Positions 31,897 to 41,000 of a DNA stretch of 61,624 nucleotides are shown one piece after another. Made by a program: the position numbers and the translations under genes. Source of the stretch: a virus; IMG/VR virus record IMGVR_UViG_3300002334_000053, positions 1-61,624 of that record. One strand, given 5' to 3'. Each line of letters starts with the position of its first letter. The stretch's first letter is position 1. Below the pieces are notes generated by a model. The model had not been told where the DNA came from. It ran no database searches and worked only from the letters and a program-made list of their open reading frames with translations.

Positions 31897-32817
31897 ATGG
31901 CAAATACCCTTACTGCCTATACGCCCGAACTTTGGGCGGAAACCAATGTTCAGATTCTTCGTGAGAAGATCGTACTTCCGAACCTTGTTCGGCGTGACTT
32001 CTCAGCCGATCTTGCTGAGGCTGGCGATACGGTCAACACACGTAGACCTGCGAAGCTGACAACCAACAACTTCACAAGTGCCGGTCAGGTTACTACTCAG
32101 AACCTTACCGCTGCGAACATTCCGGTTACCTTGAACCAACACAAGGAAGTTACTTTCGAGGTTACCGACCGCGAAGCTTCCCGTTCGTTCAAGAACATCA
32201 TCGAAGAGTTCATGGACCCGTCTATGCTCGCAATCTCCAACGACGTTGATACGGCGATCGCTTCCGAGTACGCCAACTTCGACGTTTCCGCAACGGTTGC
32301 ATCGGCTGCCGGTTGGGATGCTGCTATTCGAGCCGCTCGCACCACGCTGAACAACCAGCTTGTTCCTGAAGATGGCCGCTCGCTCGTGCTTAGCAATGAC
32401 GACGAAGGTTCGCTTCTTGCCGATGACAAATTTGTCAAAGTCAACGAGTCCGGCGATGGCGGGCAGGCTTTGCGTAACGGTATGGTTGGTCGCCTGTACG
32501 GTTTCGATATCTTCCGTGCAACGAACATTCAATCTGTTGGTTCGCCAGTGCTTCGTAAGAACATGGCGATTCACAAGAACGCAATTGCAATGGTTATCCG
32601 TCCGATGGCTACTGCTGACAGTTCCACACCCGGCGTTAATCAGGCGATTGGTTCTGACGACGAAGCCAGTCTTGCCGTTCGTATGACTATGAGTTACCAG
32701 CACCTCTACTTGAAGACACTGGTAACCTTTGACATTCTTTACGGCATCAAAACGCTGGAAGATGTTTCGGGTATCACTCAGGTCGATTCGGCTATGGTTC
32801 TTAACGCCGGTTTCTAA
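31897..32817 (+). CDS. Major capsid (coat) protein, P22 gp5-like HK97 fold
   Basis: Builds the icosahedral shell. The N-terminus TLTAYTPELWAETNVQILREKIV with RDFSADLAEAGDTVNTRRP, and the later QHKEVTFEVTDREASRSFKNI, is characteristic of P22-type coat proteins; YGFDIFRATNI and KNAIAMVIRP are typical strands of the P-domain. The length (306 aa) is shorter than P22 gp5, so the telokin-like insertion is probably absent. TTGGAGAATG lies before the ATG; the 107-bp gap after the scaffold holds nothing else seen. Confidence 0.9.
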   Translation: MANTLTAYTPELWAETNVQILREKIVLPNLVRRDFSADLAEAGDTVNTRRPAKLTTNNFTSAGQVTTQNLTAANIPVTLNQHKEVTFEVTDREASRSFKNIIEEFMDPSMLAISNDVDTAIASEYANFDVSATVASAAGWDAAIRAARTTLNNQLVPEDGRSLVLSNDDEGSLLADDKFVKVNESGDGGQALRNGMVGRLYGFDIFRATNIQSVGSPVLRKNMAIHKNAIAMVIRPMATADSSTPGVNQAIGSDDEASLAVRMTMSYQHLYLKTLVTFDILYGIKTLEDVSGITQVDSAMVLNAGF

Positions 32818-32846
32818 ACCGATGATTTGAATCTACAAGCAACACT

Positions 32847-32870
32847 AAACCCCCTAGCGGGGGTTTTTTA
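32847..32870 (+). terminator. Rho-independent terminator after the coat gene
   Basis: AACCCCC, loop TAG, then GGGGGTT with TTTTT following: a compact strong hairpin directly downstream of the most highly expressed virion gene. Confidence 0.9.
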
Positions 32871-32896
32871 GTTTTCAAAGTTGATGTTTGGATCAC

Positions 32897-32913
32897 AATT
32901 GCGAGCCGCAATT
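32897..32913. repeat. Dispersed palindrome, copy 11
   Basis: AATTGCGAGCCGCAATT, 14 nt before the ATG at 32928 and just after the coat terminator. Confidence 0.92.
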
Positions 32914-32927
32914 CAATGAGGTTAAAA

Positions 32928-33575
32928 ATGGAACCATCAAGATACGAAGAGATTTACGAACCGGCTTATCGGGGCGGGTATCACCGCGACGGGAGTTACA
33001 CACACTCAAAGCCTCTTCTAACGCGCGTGCTTGAAATGTATCCAAACACCAAGTCAGCTATTGATTTCGGGGCGTCTAACGGTGCCGCTATCCGATGGTT
33101 GCAAAGTCGGAACGTGATAGCGACGGGGATTGAGATATCAAGCACCGCTGTTGCGATTGCCGCGAATCACAGAACAATGATTGCGAACGGTTCGATATGT
33201 GAACCAAACGACTTCAAAACGAATGTTGTTGAACTGGCATACTCGACGGATGTAATGGAGCACTTATCCGTTGAAGATATTGACAAGTGCATATCTGAAC
33301 AGGTGCGGGTTTCAAATCATCTAGTTGCGGCGAAGATTGCCACAAAGAAGGCTCGCGTACTTCAGCCGTTCCGGCATATGGGGGCCGGGTTCAATCCTCA
33401 TTTGACAGTTCAATCAATACGCTGGTGGTGGGCAAAGTATATGCAACAAGGACTTGAATTGATTTGGACGGATGGTAATGACAGTGCGATATTCCGCAAG
33501 ATCGACAGACCACAACCTTCTGAACTGATTACGAACGTTTCTGAGAGCCTAGATACATCCTTGGAGGTGTCGTAG
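32928..33575 (+). CDS. Class I SAM-dependent methyltransferase (small molecule or glycan)
   Basis: Rossmann-type methyltransferase of unknown substrate. Motif I is AIDFGASNGAAI with acidic end GIEIS, and motif IV region is AYSTDVMEHLSVEDID, where a mid-length EHL is common in sugar and small-molecule methylases rather than DNA enzymes. GAGG 7 nt before supports the ATG at 32928. It is placed inside the head-tail gene block together with the MptE-like gene, so it may modify a virion-linked or host glycan. Confidence 0.82.
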   Translation: MEPSRYEEIYEPAYRGGYHRDGSYTHSKPLLTRVLEMYPNTKSAIDFGASNGAAIRWLQSRNVIATGIEISSTAVAIAANHRTMIANGSICEPNDFKTNVVELAYSTDVMEHLSVEDIDKCISEQVRVSNHLVAAKIATKKARVLQPFRHMGAGFNPHLTVQSIRWWWAKYMQQGLELIWTDGNDSAIFRKIDRPQPSELITNVSESLDTSLEVS

Positions 33576-33579
33576 GTCT

Positions 33580-34242
33580 ATGACACACACGTACGACCAT
33601 AAAGATCAGGTTGCTCTTATAGTGGCTTCAGGGCCGTCGTCGGGAATGATTACGCAACAGTACCTTGAGAAGTTCCGAGAGCACTATAAGGAACAAGGTA
33701 CGGTCATCATCGGAACAAACAACGTGTGGAACGTTGCGAGCGGGTCGCCATTGTTTGCGGATTACGGGGTGATCCTTGACCGCGACTTCTTGGCAAAGAA
33801 CCAAGGGCCGATGAATACTTACCGTAAACTCAATCCGGCGTTCATTCCGGTGTTGGGATTCAAACCGCGCAACGATGTTTTAGGCAAGTGGCACCAAATA
33901 AACATCCTCACGGATCGAACGGCAGAGTTTGAACCGGCGTATGAATTCGGGCAGTATTTCCACGGGTTATCTTCCGGTGTTGCTGCTATACAATTCGCGC
34001 TACATTGCGGGGTTTCAAAGATACTTTTGATTGGGCATGATCTTTGTTGTCACGAAGGAAAGACACACGGAAACGGCAAGAGAAATAATATCGAGTTAGA
34101 TAAGAATTACCCGCAAGGCCGTGATATGATGATTGGGTACATGTGGGTGTACGAACAGGCAAAGAGTCTAGGTGTAGACGTTCTGAATCTTTCACCTATT
34201 TCTGAATTAAACTTTATCCCAAAACCAGTAAACGCGGAGTAG
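33580..34242 (+). CDS. MptE/DUF115-like Rossmann protein
   Basis: Related by pattern to the 6-hydroxymethylpterin pyrophosphokinase MptE-like/DUF115 group, often found in glycan and flagellin-modification loci. It begins VALIVASGPSSGM, a phosphate-loop-like motif, then TVIIGTNNVWN; the second half has LSSGVAAIQFALHCGVSKILLIGHDLC, the conserved GFDL-type block. The substrate is unknown. It follows the methyltransferase by 4 bp, so the two are expressed together. Confidence 0.72.
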   Translation: MTHTYDHKDQVALIVASGPSSGMITQQYLEKFREHYKEQGTVIIGTNNVWNVASGSPLFADYGVILDRDFLAKNQGPMNTYRKLNPAFIPVLGFKPRNDVLGKWHQINILTDRTAEFEPAYEFGQYFHGLSSGVAAIQFALHCGVSKILLIGHDLCCHEGKTHGNGKRNNIELDKNYPQGRDMMIGYMWVYEQAKSLGVDVLNLSPISELNFIPKPVNAE

Positions 34243-34248
34243 TTGGAA

Positions 34249-34848
34249 ATGGCTAAGAAAACAACAAGCAAGAGAACGATCGTTCGTCGTCCTAAGTCCA
34301 CAATTTCAGGATCAACGCCCAAGAAGAAAACAACGACTAAGAAAACGCCAGCACGCAAGCCAAAGGCTTCAAGTGTCAAGCGGAAAGTGCAAGACGTGCC
34401 CGCTCTTACCCTTGCACCTGTTATTGATATTCAAAGTAACGCTCGCGGTATCAGTTTTAACCCGGCGGCGTTCAACACCGAAGACGACGATGAAGCAACT
34501 GCTCTTGCGGCATCGGCACATGGTACAGCGTTCGTGCGGATGCTTCATCCAAAGGGCACTGTCAAAGGGGTTACCGCAACGTCTGTTATCGCACGGCTTA
34601 TGGAAGGTTGGAGGTTCTTGGTAATGGAACCGGCAACGCCTCGATATGTCGGAGTTGGTGACGTGTGCGATATGGCGGAAGAAGAAAACTTCACGCACGA
34701 TGTTCGAGATGCAAGAGTTCCCCAAACAATCGAGCAAGCCGAAATGTCGTGGGAAATCGCAATGTCTCAAGACCTGTCAGTGTTCCCTAATCACCCTGAT
34801 CTTCTTAGAGGTTTTAACGCGTCACATACTCGCAAGTCAAACCTTTAA
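34249..34848 (+). CDS. Hypothetical protein with Lys-rich tail (199 aa)
   Basis: Not recognised. The first 45 residues are Lys/Thr/Arg/Pro-rich (KKTTSKRTIVRRPKSTIS; KKTTTKKTPARKPK), resembling histone-tail or DNA-condensing peptides. The rest is a folded domain with TATSVIARLMEGWRFLVMEP. It sits among head genes; a DNA-binding internal or neck protein is possible. Confidence 0.7.
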   Translation: MAKKTTSKRTIVRRPKSTISGSTPKKKTTTKKTPARKPKASSVKRKVQDVPALTLAPVIDIQSNARGISFNPAAFNTEDDDEATALAASAHGTAFVRMLHPKGTVKGVTATSVIARLMEGWRFLVMEPATPRYVGVGDVCDMAEEENFTHDVRDARVPQTIEQAEMSWEIAMSQDLSVFPNHPDLLRGFNASHTRKSNL

Positions 34849-34868
34849 CTGGAAAGGAATTCTGAACT

Positions 34869-35297
34869 ATGTCGTTACCGATGATGACAAAAGATAGAGC
34901 TACGTTTCAACGTGTGAACGTGACAGGTGACGAATTTGTAAACGCCATAAGAAAAAACGAGTATGGAGAAATCGATACTTCCCAGATTGGCGGTCAGGAC
35001 ATACTTGATACTATTTGCACAGACTGCAAAGGGAACTGGCAACCGGGAAATCAAATCGAAGTACCTTCTAACAGCGGACCCGGACGAACAAAGCTTGACG
35101 GCGCTTTCTTTGCAGACAGTTTTCACGATGGAAAACTTGGCGACCTAGTTTATTTCAACGGTGATGCGACTGAAGTTTATCGGGTTGCACGCGTCACACC
35201 GCGAAAAGACCCGTTCAAGAGTTCAGTCACAAAGTTCACGCGCTACGATTTCGTGAAACAAGACCCGGTAGCCGTCCGAGATAACACTGAGGATTAA
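34869..35297 (+). CDS. Probable neck / head-closure protein (142 aa)
   Basis: Function inferred from position. Small beta-rich protein (LGDLVYFNGDATEVYRVARV) located between capsid and tail-completion genes where siphophages encode the head-completion factor. A CTDCKG motif is present but alone does not show metal binding. It is followed 5 bp later by the gp10-like gene. Confidence 0.55.
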   Translation: MSLPMMTKDRATFQRVNVTGDEFVNAIRKNEYGEIDTSQIGGQDILDTICTDCKGNWQPGNQIEVPSNSGPGRTKLDGAFFADSFHDGKLGDLVYFNGDATEVYRVARVTPRKDPFKSSVTKFTRYDFVKQDPVAVRDNTED

Positions 35298-35302
35298 AGC
35301 GA

Positions 35303-35872
35303 GTGCCCCCACAATCAGTATCATTTAAATTCGTTGGGGGTGATCCGCGCCGGAACGTGGTAAAGATCGAAGACGCTGTTATCTCGGGCGTGTACGACGG
35401 CGTTACGTCTATCGGTGAGTTTGTAAAGGCGAGAGCACAACAAAACGTGACGGACCTAAGCAAAGTAGACCGAGGGACATTGCGAGCGAGCATAACAAGC
35501 GAAGTTTCTTCAGATACAAAAGGTATCACGGCATCAATATTCCCAACGGTTGCTTATGGCGTGTGGGTTGAGTTCGGTCGGTTAGGTGCTCTCTCTTCAC
35601 CGGCTGGCACTGGTAAAGATTCGGCAAAGTCTGCATTTCCACCAGTGCAAGTTATCCGTGATTGGGTTCTTCGCAACCGGGTAAAACTTGCTGTTGCAAG
35701 CGGCGATATAAACAGCGTGGCATTCTTGATCGCTCGTAAAATCTTTCGGTACGGGATCGAACCAAAACCGTTCATGCGTCCCGCTTTCGATCTTGGTGCA
35801 ACACATTTTGAGCGCGTCGTAAAAGACAATGTTGATAAACAGGTTCGTTCATTCAAGAAGGTGAAAAGATGA
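35303..35872 (+). CDS. HK97 gp10-like neck/tail-completion protein
   Basis: Completes the tail-joining end of the head or the upper tail. The HK97 gp10 pattern is visible: an N-terminal helix with VKARAQQNV, DRGTLRASITSEV, then YGVWVEFGR and, near the end, IEPKPFMRPAFD. The GTG at 35303 is used (GAGG lies at the end of the previous gene). Gene order before the tail terminator agrees. Confidence 0.82.
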   Translation: MPPQSVSFKFVGGDPRRNVVKIEDAVISGVYDGVTSIGEFVKARAQQNVTDLSKVDRGTLRASITSEVSSDTKGITASIFPTVAYGVWVEFGRLGALSSPAGTGKDSAKSAFPPVQVIRDWVLRNRVKLAVASGDINSVAFLIARKIFRYGIEPKPFMRPAFDLGATHFERVVKDNVDKQVRSFKKVKR

Positions 35873-36363
35873 CACACGTACATGAGCCGATAGCGGGTAG
35901 GGTTCTCACATGGGCTTTGCGGTATCTGGATACCGAAATTGTGACCGCTGCCGGTCTTGCGAGTGTCACGTATCCAACACTTAGAAAAATCGCAACGCAA
36001 GAAATGCCAACAGCTGAAGGTGTTTACCTTTCGATTGGGAACGAAGTAAGGGTTGACGATTTTACTTCGACGTGCTCGTTTATGATAGAGGTCGTTTTGA
36101 GCGACGGGGGTAGTTCTCGCGGATACCTAGTGCGTGATTTGATTGTCAATGAATTTGATAAATATCGTCCGGGTATTGCTGGGATTGATACAGACCTACG
36201 CGTTATGTTTGGGCTTCGATTGAAATCATTGAAGCGAAGTTTACTTCAACCTTGTTCACCGTACGGTAATCAGCCAAGTGCCAACGAGCAGATTGTTGGC
36301 ACCCGGTCGATTATCGGGTACACTTTCAAAGGGTCACGCGATTCAAACCTTGTGACCCCATAA
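35869..36363 (+). CDS. Probable tail terminator protein (164 aa)
   Basis: Assigned from size and order: between the gp10-like gene and the major tail protein, where siphophages encode the protein that caps the tail tube. The sequence (CSFMIEVVLSDGGSSRGYLVRDLIV) fits an alpha/beta domain of that family, without a diagnostic motif. Overlaps the gp10-like gene by 4 nt. Confidence 0.6.
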   Translation: MTHVHEPIAGRVLTWALRYLDTEIVTAAGLASVTYPTLRKIATQEMPTAEGVYLSIGNEVRVDDFTSTCSFMIEVVLSDGGSSRGYLVRDLIVNEFDKYRPGIAGIDTDLRVMFGLRLKSLKRSLLQPCSPYGNQPSANEQIVGTRSIIGYTFKGSRDSNLVTP

Positions 36364-36427
36364 TAAAATTGTTTCGTATGTCCGCCAACATACACCCAAA
36401 CCAGTTGTTTTTATTGATGTTGCTCAG

Positions 36428-36460
36428 ACAGGTTTCTTGTGAAGCCTGTTGTTCTCTTCT
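36428..36460 (+). terminator. Hairpin in the leader of the major tail gene
   Basis: ACAGGTTTC (36428-36436), loop TTGT, GAAGCCTGT (36441-36449): a nine-pair stem with one G-T, followed by a pyrimidine run (TGTTCTCTTC). It may terminate the neck operon or act as a leader structure. The 114-bp gap holds no gene. Confidence 0.5.
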
Positions 36461-36477
36461 CTTTTTGGAGCTACACA

Positions 36478-36993
36478 ATGGCAACGCATACCATTACCGA
36501 AGCAAAGGACGGCGATAGTGTCATTCTTGGTTTGGGTCTTTTTGGAACTAAGGCGTTTGGGTCAGGCGGCAGTTTTACGGATGTTGGTTACGTCAAGGGA
36601 ATTTCTCTGACGTACACACGCGAACTTGTTGAGTTCGAGTCTGCCGGTTTGCTTGTAAAACGTCTTGCGTTCCGCGACCGTATGAGCATGGAAGTTGAGA
36701 TGGCTGAGGTTTCGATTGCGAACCTTGCTCTTATTATTCCCGGCACTTCATCGTCTACTCAGATCACCTTTGGTGGCGACAAGACAATCACGCGCCTTGC
36801 AGTTCGTTTCGAACATCTTCGAGACGACAACAAGATTATTCAAGTTGACATGTACAAGACGGTTGCGTCTGGTGAAGTCAGTCTTGAATTCGCGGAAGAG
36901 GAATTCATCACCTTCCCGACCACGTTTGAAGCAGAGCTTGATACCAGCCAAACATCGGGCGAGCAGTACGGGATCATTCAGATCGTCACGTAA
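36478..36993 (+). CDS. Major tail (tube) protein (171 aa)
   Basis: Forms the tube of the tail. The order, its own GGAG ribosome site and a terminator directly after it fit a highly expressed virion gene. The sequence is a compact beta protein (GYVKGISLTYTRELVEFESA ... RMSMEVEMAEVSIANLALI) consistent with the lambda V/HK97 tube fold. The ATG at 36478 replaces an in-frame upstream ATG (36439) that lies inside a hairpin. Confidence 0.8.
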   Translation: MATHTITEAKDGDSVILGLGLFGTKAFGSGGSFTDVGYVKGISLTYTRELVEFESAGLLVKRLAFRDRMSMEVEMAEVSIANLALIIPGTSSSTQITFGGDKTITRLAVRFEHLRDDNKIIQVDMYKTVASGEVSLEFAEEEFITFPTTFEAELDTSQTSGEQYGIIQIVT

Positions 36994-37015
36994 GCCCGTC
37001 AATGCGTAAACATGC

Positions 37016-37050
37016 GCGGGCGGGATGTTTCTTGATTGAAACATCCCGTT
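37016..37050 (+). terminator. Rho-independent terminator after the major tail gene
   Basis: CGGGATGTTTC (37021-37031), loop TTGATT, GAAACATCCCG (37038-37048), then six T. Confidence 0.92.
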
Positions 37051-37091
37051 TTTTACAACCTGTTTCTCAAAGTTGAATGCAAAGGAAATTT

Positions 37092-37652
37092 ATGACAGAC
37101 GAACAAGTAACGGAAGTGGAAGCGGTCGAAGAAGTAGACACTTCAAAAGCGGATGCGTTTAGAGAACGACTTAAGCACTTCAGGAAAGAAGGTAATTCGG
37201 TTGTACTTGCTGAAAAGAGCGTATCAGACGCAAGCGAGTGTGTACGGTTGGGCCTTGACGATATCCTTCTCGGTGAAGTAGATATTATCTTCGATGATGA
37301 AACCACGATCCGGCTAAAACCTGTCACAGTTCGCACGGTTGGCAAGATTCAAGACTACGAATACGAAACCGAGAAGCGGCTTAAGGGAATGAAAGAGGGA
37401 GCCGTTAGACCGAGTAATCTAAGTGATGTTCATCGTAGTTACATGCTTTTCATGTTCATTGCTAATCAACACCGAGGCGAAAAAGGCGACGGGCAAGAAC
37501 CGTTTACGATTGATGAGATTTTGGACTTGCTTGATATCGAGATGATGCCAACTATCTCGGCGTTGACGAATGCGGCGCTCAACCCTTTACCCGAAGGCTT
37601 CGGAAACAAAGACGAAGCCGAAACGGAAACGGAAACGACGAACGAGACTTAA
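37092..37652 (+). CDS. Tail assembly chaperone, G-like upstream product
   Basis: Helps wind the tape-measure protein during tail assembly. It lies between the major tail gene and the tape measure, ends in an acidic repeat (DEAETETETTNET) and is followed in the -1 frame by a second open stretch, the usual G/G-T arrangement. AAAGGA precedes the ATG at 37092. A heptamer CGGAAAC at 37601-37607 is in the right phase (C GGA AAC) for -1 slippage, although it is a weak slippery site. Confidence 0.82.
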   Translation: MTDEQVTEVEAVEEVDTSKADAFRERLKHFRKEGNSVVLAEKSVSDASECVRLGLDDILLGEVDIIFDDETTIRLKPVTVRTVGKIQDYEYETEKRLKGMKEGAVRPSNLSDVHRSYMLFMFIANQHRGEKGDGQEPFTIDEILDLLDIEMMPTISALTNAALNPLPEGFGNKDEAETETETTNET

Positions 37653-37960
37653 ACAAAAGTTTTTGGCCTGTAATCTTCTATCAGTTTGCGAAAACCTTTG
37701 GGTGGACGCCTGAACAAGTTGGAGATTTAACGCTAATTCAACTCACGATGTACCTTGAAGAAATTTCGTATGAAGCCGAACAGATCGAGGCGAGCAGTAA
37801 GAAGAAGAGTCGCAAGGGCGGGAAGTTCGGCAAGACTGACAAAAGCAAAAACGCACACAAGCCAAGTAAGAACTGGCAAGGTAAAGACATTTCAAATGCA
37901 AGCGAAAAAGACTTGTTTGATATGTTTGGCGGTTCCAGTGTTGGTACTGGTAAAAAATAA
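37607..37960 (+). CDS. Tail assembly chaperone, T part, reached by -1 frameshift
   Basis: The -1 frame stays open from upstream of the G stop (37652) to 37960 and encodes, well before its first Met at 37748, FWPVIFYQFAKTFGW then TPEQVGDLTLIQLTMYLEEI, a sequence typical of the T domain. A stand-alone start at 37748 would remove that conserved part, so expression as a G-T fusion is much more likely. The exact slip site is not certain (37601-37652). The end is Lys/Ser-rich. Confidence 0.78.
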   Translation, partial: QRRSRNGNGNDERDLNKSFWPVIFYQFAKTFGWTPEQVGDLTLIQLTMYLEEISYEAEQIEASSKKKSRKGGKFGKTDKSKNAHKPSKNWQGKDISNASEKDLFDMFGGSSVGTGKK

Positions 37961-37980
37961 CGAACTTGTTTCCAAACCTG

Positions 37981-37997
37981 AATTGCGAGTCGCAATT
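37981..37997. repeat. Dispersed palindrome, copy 12
   Basis: AATTGCGAGTCGCAATT, a perfect 8-bp inverted repeat around one base, 17 nt before the tape-measure ATG. Confidence 0.93.
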
Positions 37998-38014
37998 ATA
38001 GAGGGACGTTAAAA

Positions 38015-41000
38015 ATGCCATCCGAAGCAGATGCAGGCAGTGTAGTTGTTAGCTTTAGGGCGGATGTGCGTAAAGCACTTTCGTCCTTTGAAGAATATAA
38101 TCGTGGATTGCGGAAATCTACAGAGCAGACAAAGAGGTCTGTTAAATCGATTCGTGCCCAACTAGATAGTGTGAATACTAGCGGTGCCATCGGTGCCGGT
38201 GCTGCCGCTGCCGGTAATGGTCAAGGTATCGCGTCACTCGGTGCTAGTCTCGCCATAGCTCGACGTGTGGGCGGTGTAACAGACGGCATCGTCAATAACT
38301 TCCAGACACTAACCATCGTTGCCGATCAAGCATTCGAGGCGGCTGGTACTTCGGTCAATGGATATTCGAGAGCATTGACCGAAGCTGGTGAAAAGTCACG
38401 CCTTGCGTTGACCGTAATGAATCGTTCGATTGCTTTACTTCCCGCCGGTGTAAGTTCTAGCGTTCAACAATCTCGTGTTTCGTTCACCAAGTTCAACAAA
38501 GACTTCGGTGAATTGGCATCGAAGACACAAACAAACGTCACGAAAATACGCAAGAGTTTGAACACCCTGAACTTGATCGTTGCGGCTGGTGTCGGTGTGG
38601 GTGTGCTGAAACTTGGCTCAGACTTTGATAAGGCGATAACGGCGGTTCGTTCGGTTACAAAAGAAACGGTTGAAGAGTTCGAGTCTGTACGTCAGAGCGT
38701 GATTGCGATTGCGAACGATGTAGGCGTTTCCGCTGTTGATGCTGCCGTTGGTTTGAATGATATTGTGCAATCCGGGTTTGAGGGTCAAGAAGCGTTTGAC
38801 CTACTCACGGCTTCCGCTCAAACAGCACGTGCGGGCCTGATTGAAACGTCACTCGCAACGAGCGTGCTTGTGGGTACGTTGAACGCGTACCAGTTATCCG
38901 GTAGTGATGCCGCCGAAGTATCTGGTAAGCTCATCAAAGCCGTTGACGTTGGTATCTTCACGTTCCAAGAACTGGCAACGAGTATCGGCAACGTCACGCC
39001 GATTGCGTTTGCTGCCGGTGTCGAACTTGAAGAGCTTCTAGCTATCTTGTCATCGCTCACTTTGAGTGGTCTAGGATTCACCGAAGCAACCACGCAGTTG
39101 CGAGCCGCAATTGTCGCACTGCTGAAACCACAAGAACAAGCGGCTAAGAGAATCAAGGAGGTTCTTGGTGTATCCGCTGAAGCCGCAATTCGTGTCAACG
39201 GTTTCGCTGACACGTTGCAACGTCTGGTTGAATCGGCCAATGGTTCCAACGAAGCGCTTGCGAAAATCTTCCCGAACATCCGAGCGTTGCAAGGTCTTGT
39301 TTCTCTTGCCGCTACAGGGTTTAAAGACCTGAACAGCACCATTGAAGTACTTGGCAATTCTGGTGCGGCTTCACTCAAGCGTGTTCTTGAGATTCAATCC
39401 GGTTCGTTCTCTCAGCTTGCGGGTGAGATTCGTAGACAACTCGGCAACCAGTTGATTAAGGTGTTTGAGAAAAACAGAAAAACAATCGTTGGTATGACAG
39501 CAAGTGTTCTTGAGTTTACGAAAGCAAACCGTGATAGCGTGTTTGCACTCGTTGCGATTGGCGCTGCCATTGGTGTCGTGGCGGTTGGGCTGCTCGTATT
39601 GAAGGGTGCGTTGTTTGTAACTGAGGTTGCACTAGCTGGTGTAGTAAGAGTGTCGAAAACCCTTGCGGCCATTCAGAGCGGCGAGCTTGCAAAGTCGTTT
39701 GCTTCAACCGCTTTAAAGCTTCGCAATTTGGTCTTCTCTCAAACCGCGTACGCTGCAAACTCTGCCGTTCTGTTGTCTAGCACTAAGGGACTTTCAAGAG
39801 CGTTCCCTGTATTTACCAAAGCCGCGATCCAATCAACCAATGCTATCAAGGCTCTAAATATTGCGCAGATCGCATCCAATCTTTCTTTCAAGGTTGGAAC
39901 GGCAAGAGTAATTGCACACGCAACCGCACTTAAAGCCGCTGCCGTTGCCGCTGTTATTGCAACTGGTAATTTCCTTGCAATGAGTGTTGCCGCTGCCGCT
40001 GCTGTTTCACCTATTGCCGTGATTGCATTAGCGGCAGGCACCGCGTTGGTTGCGTTCAATATCGGTCGTTGGTTATCGCCTTGGAAACGAGCTAACGATG
40101 AAGCTGAAAAACAGATTGAAGCACTAGAAAAAATCAGTGATATTCAAGACGGGATACAACAAAGACTCAGTAGGCGCGGTGCTATTACTCCCGAATCTGA
40201 TACCGCTATTCGGCAAATTAAAACCATTCAAGAACTTCGTAATGAACTGGCCGATGCTCTTACGGCGTACAATGTAGGTATTGATGGTGCCGCTGCCAAG
40301 GTCACAGGGTTGCGAAACGAGCTTGCAAAAGTTGGTGAGACATTTAATAGCGATGACCTTCGCAAAGTTCTCGGTGATCGGATCGAAGGTCTTACCCAGA
40401 TTGTTATAACTGAACGCGCGAAACTTGCGGAAGCGGCTGGTGAGGCTATCGCTTCATCCGCATCTTCGCAGGTACTACTTGTAAGCGCGGGGTTTAAAGA
40501 AGGTGACATATTAAAGGCAACAAAAGCGTTGCGTGATCTTGATTTGATATTGACACAGATGGCCGAAGATTCTAATAAAAGTACTGCGAATCTCGAACAG
40601 TTCGCCGCACTGCTCGCAGAGACAGAGACAAATACGCTCGGTGCTCGTGATGCTCTTGATAGTTTCGTTGACAGTCTGAGAACTGCGAACCTTTCACCGT
40701 TCCAACAATCTTTGAAATCCGTAATGGAAGACGAACAGCAGCTTGAAAAAGAATTCGAGAATCTAGCGAGTCAACTACGCAACACGCTTGAGAATATCAT
40801 CCCGCCCGAGACAATCAATCAACTGATTCCGAAGATTGCACCGAACCCGGACATTGCACAACGTCTGTTGTTGGGTGGAACGAAAGAAGAGATTTCAAAA
40901 TTCTTGCTTGACGCAATCGTTGCGTCCCGAGACGATATCAAATCGCTCTTTGATTTCTTGCGTCTGGAAATCACAAATTCGCAGATTGATTCGATCAAGA

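Noticed and set aside
32002-32703. 233-aa minus-strand frame opposite the coat gene
   Set aside because: Shadow frame with His/Arg/Val-rich composition and no ribosome site; the coat gene is unmistakable.
37748-37960. Independent 70-aa gene after the tail chaperone
   Set aside because: The conserved T-domain residues lie upstream of its Met in the same frame, so it is read by frameshift.
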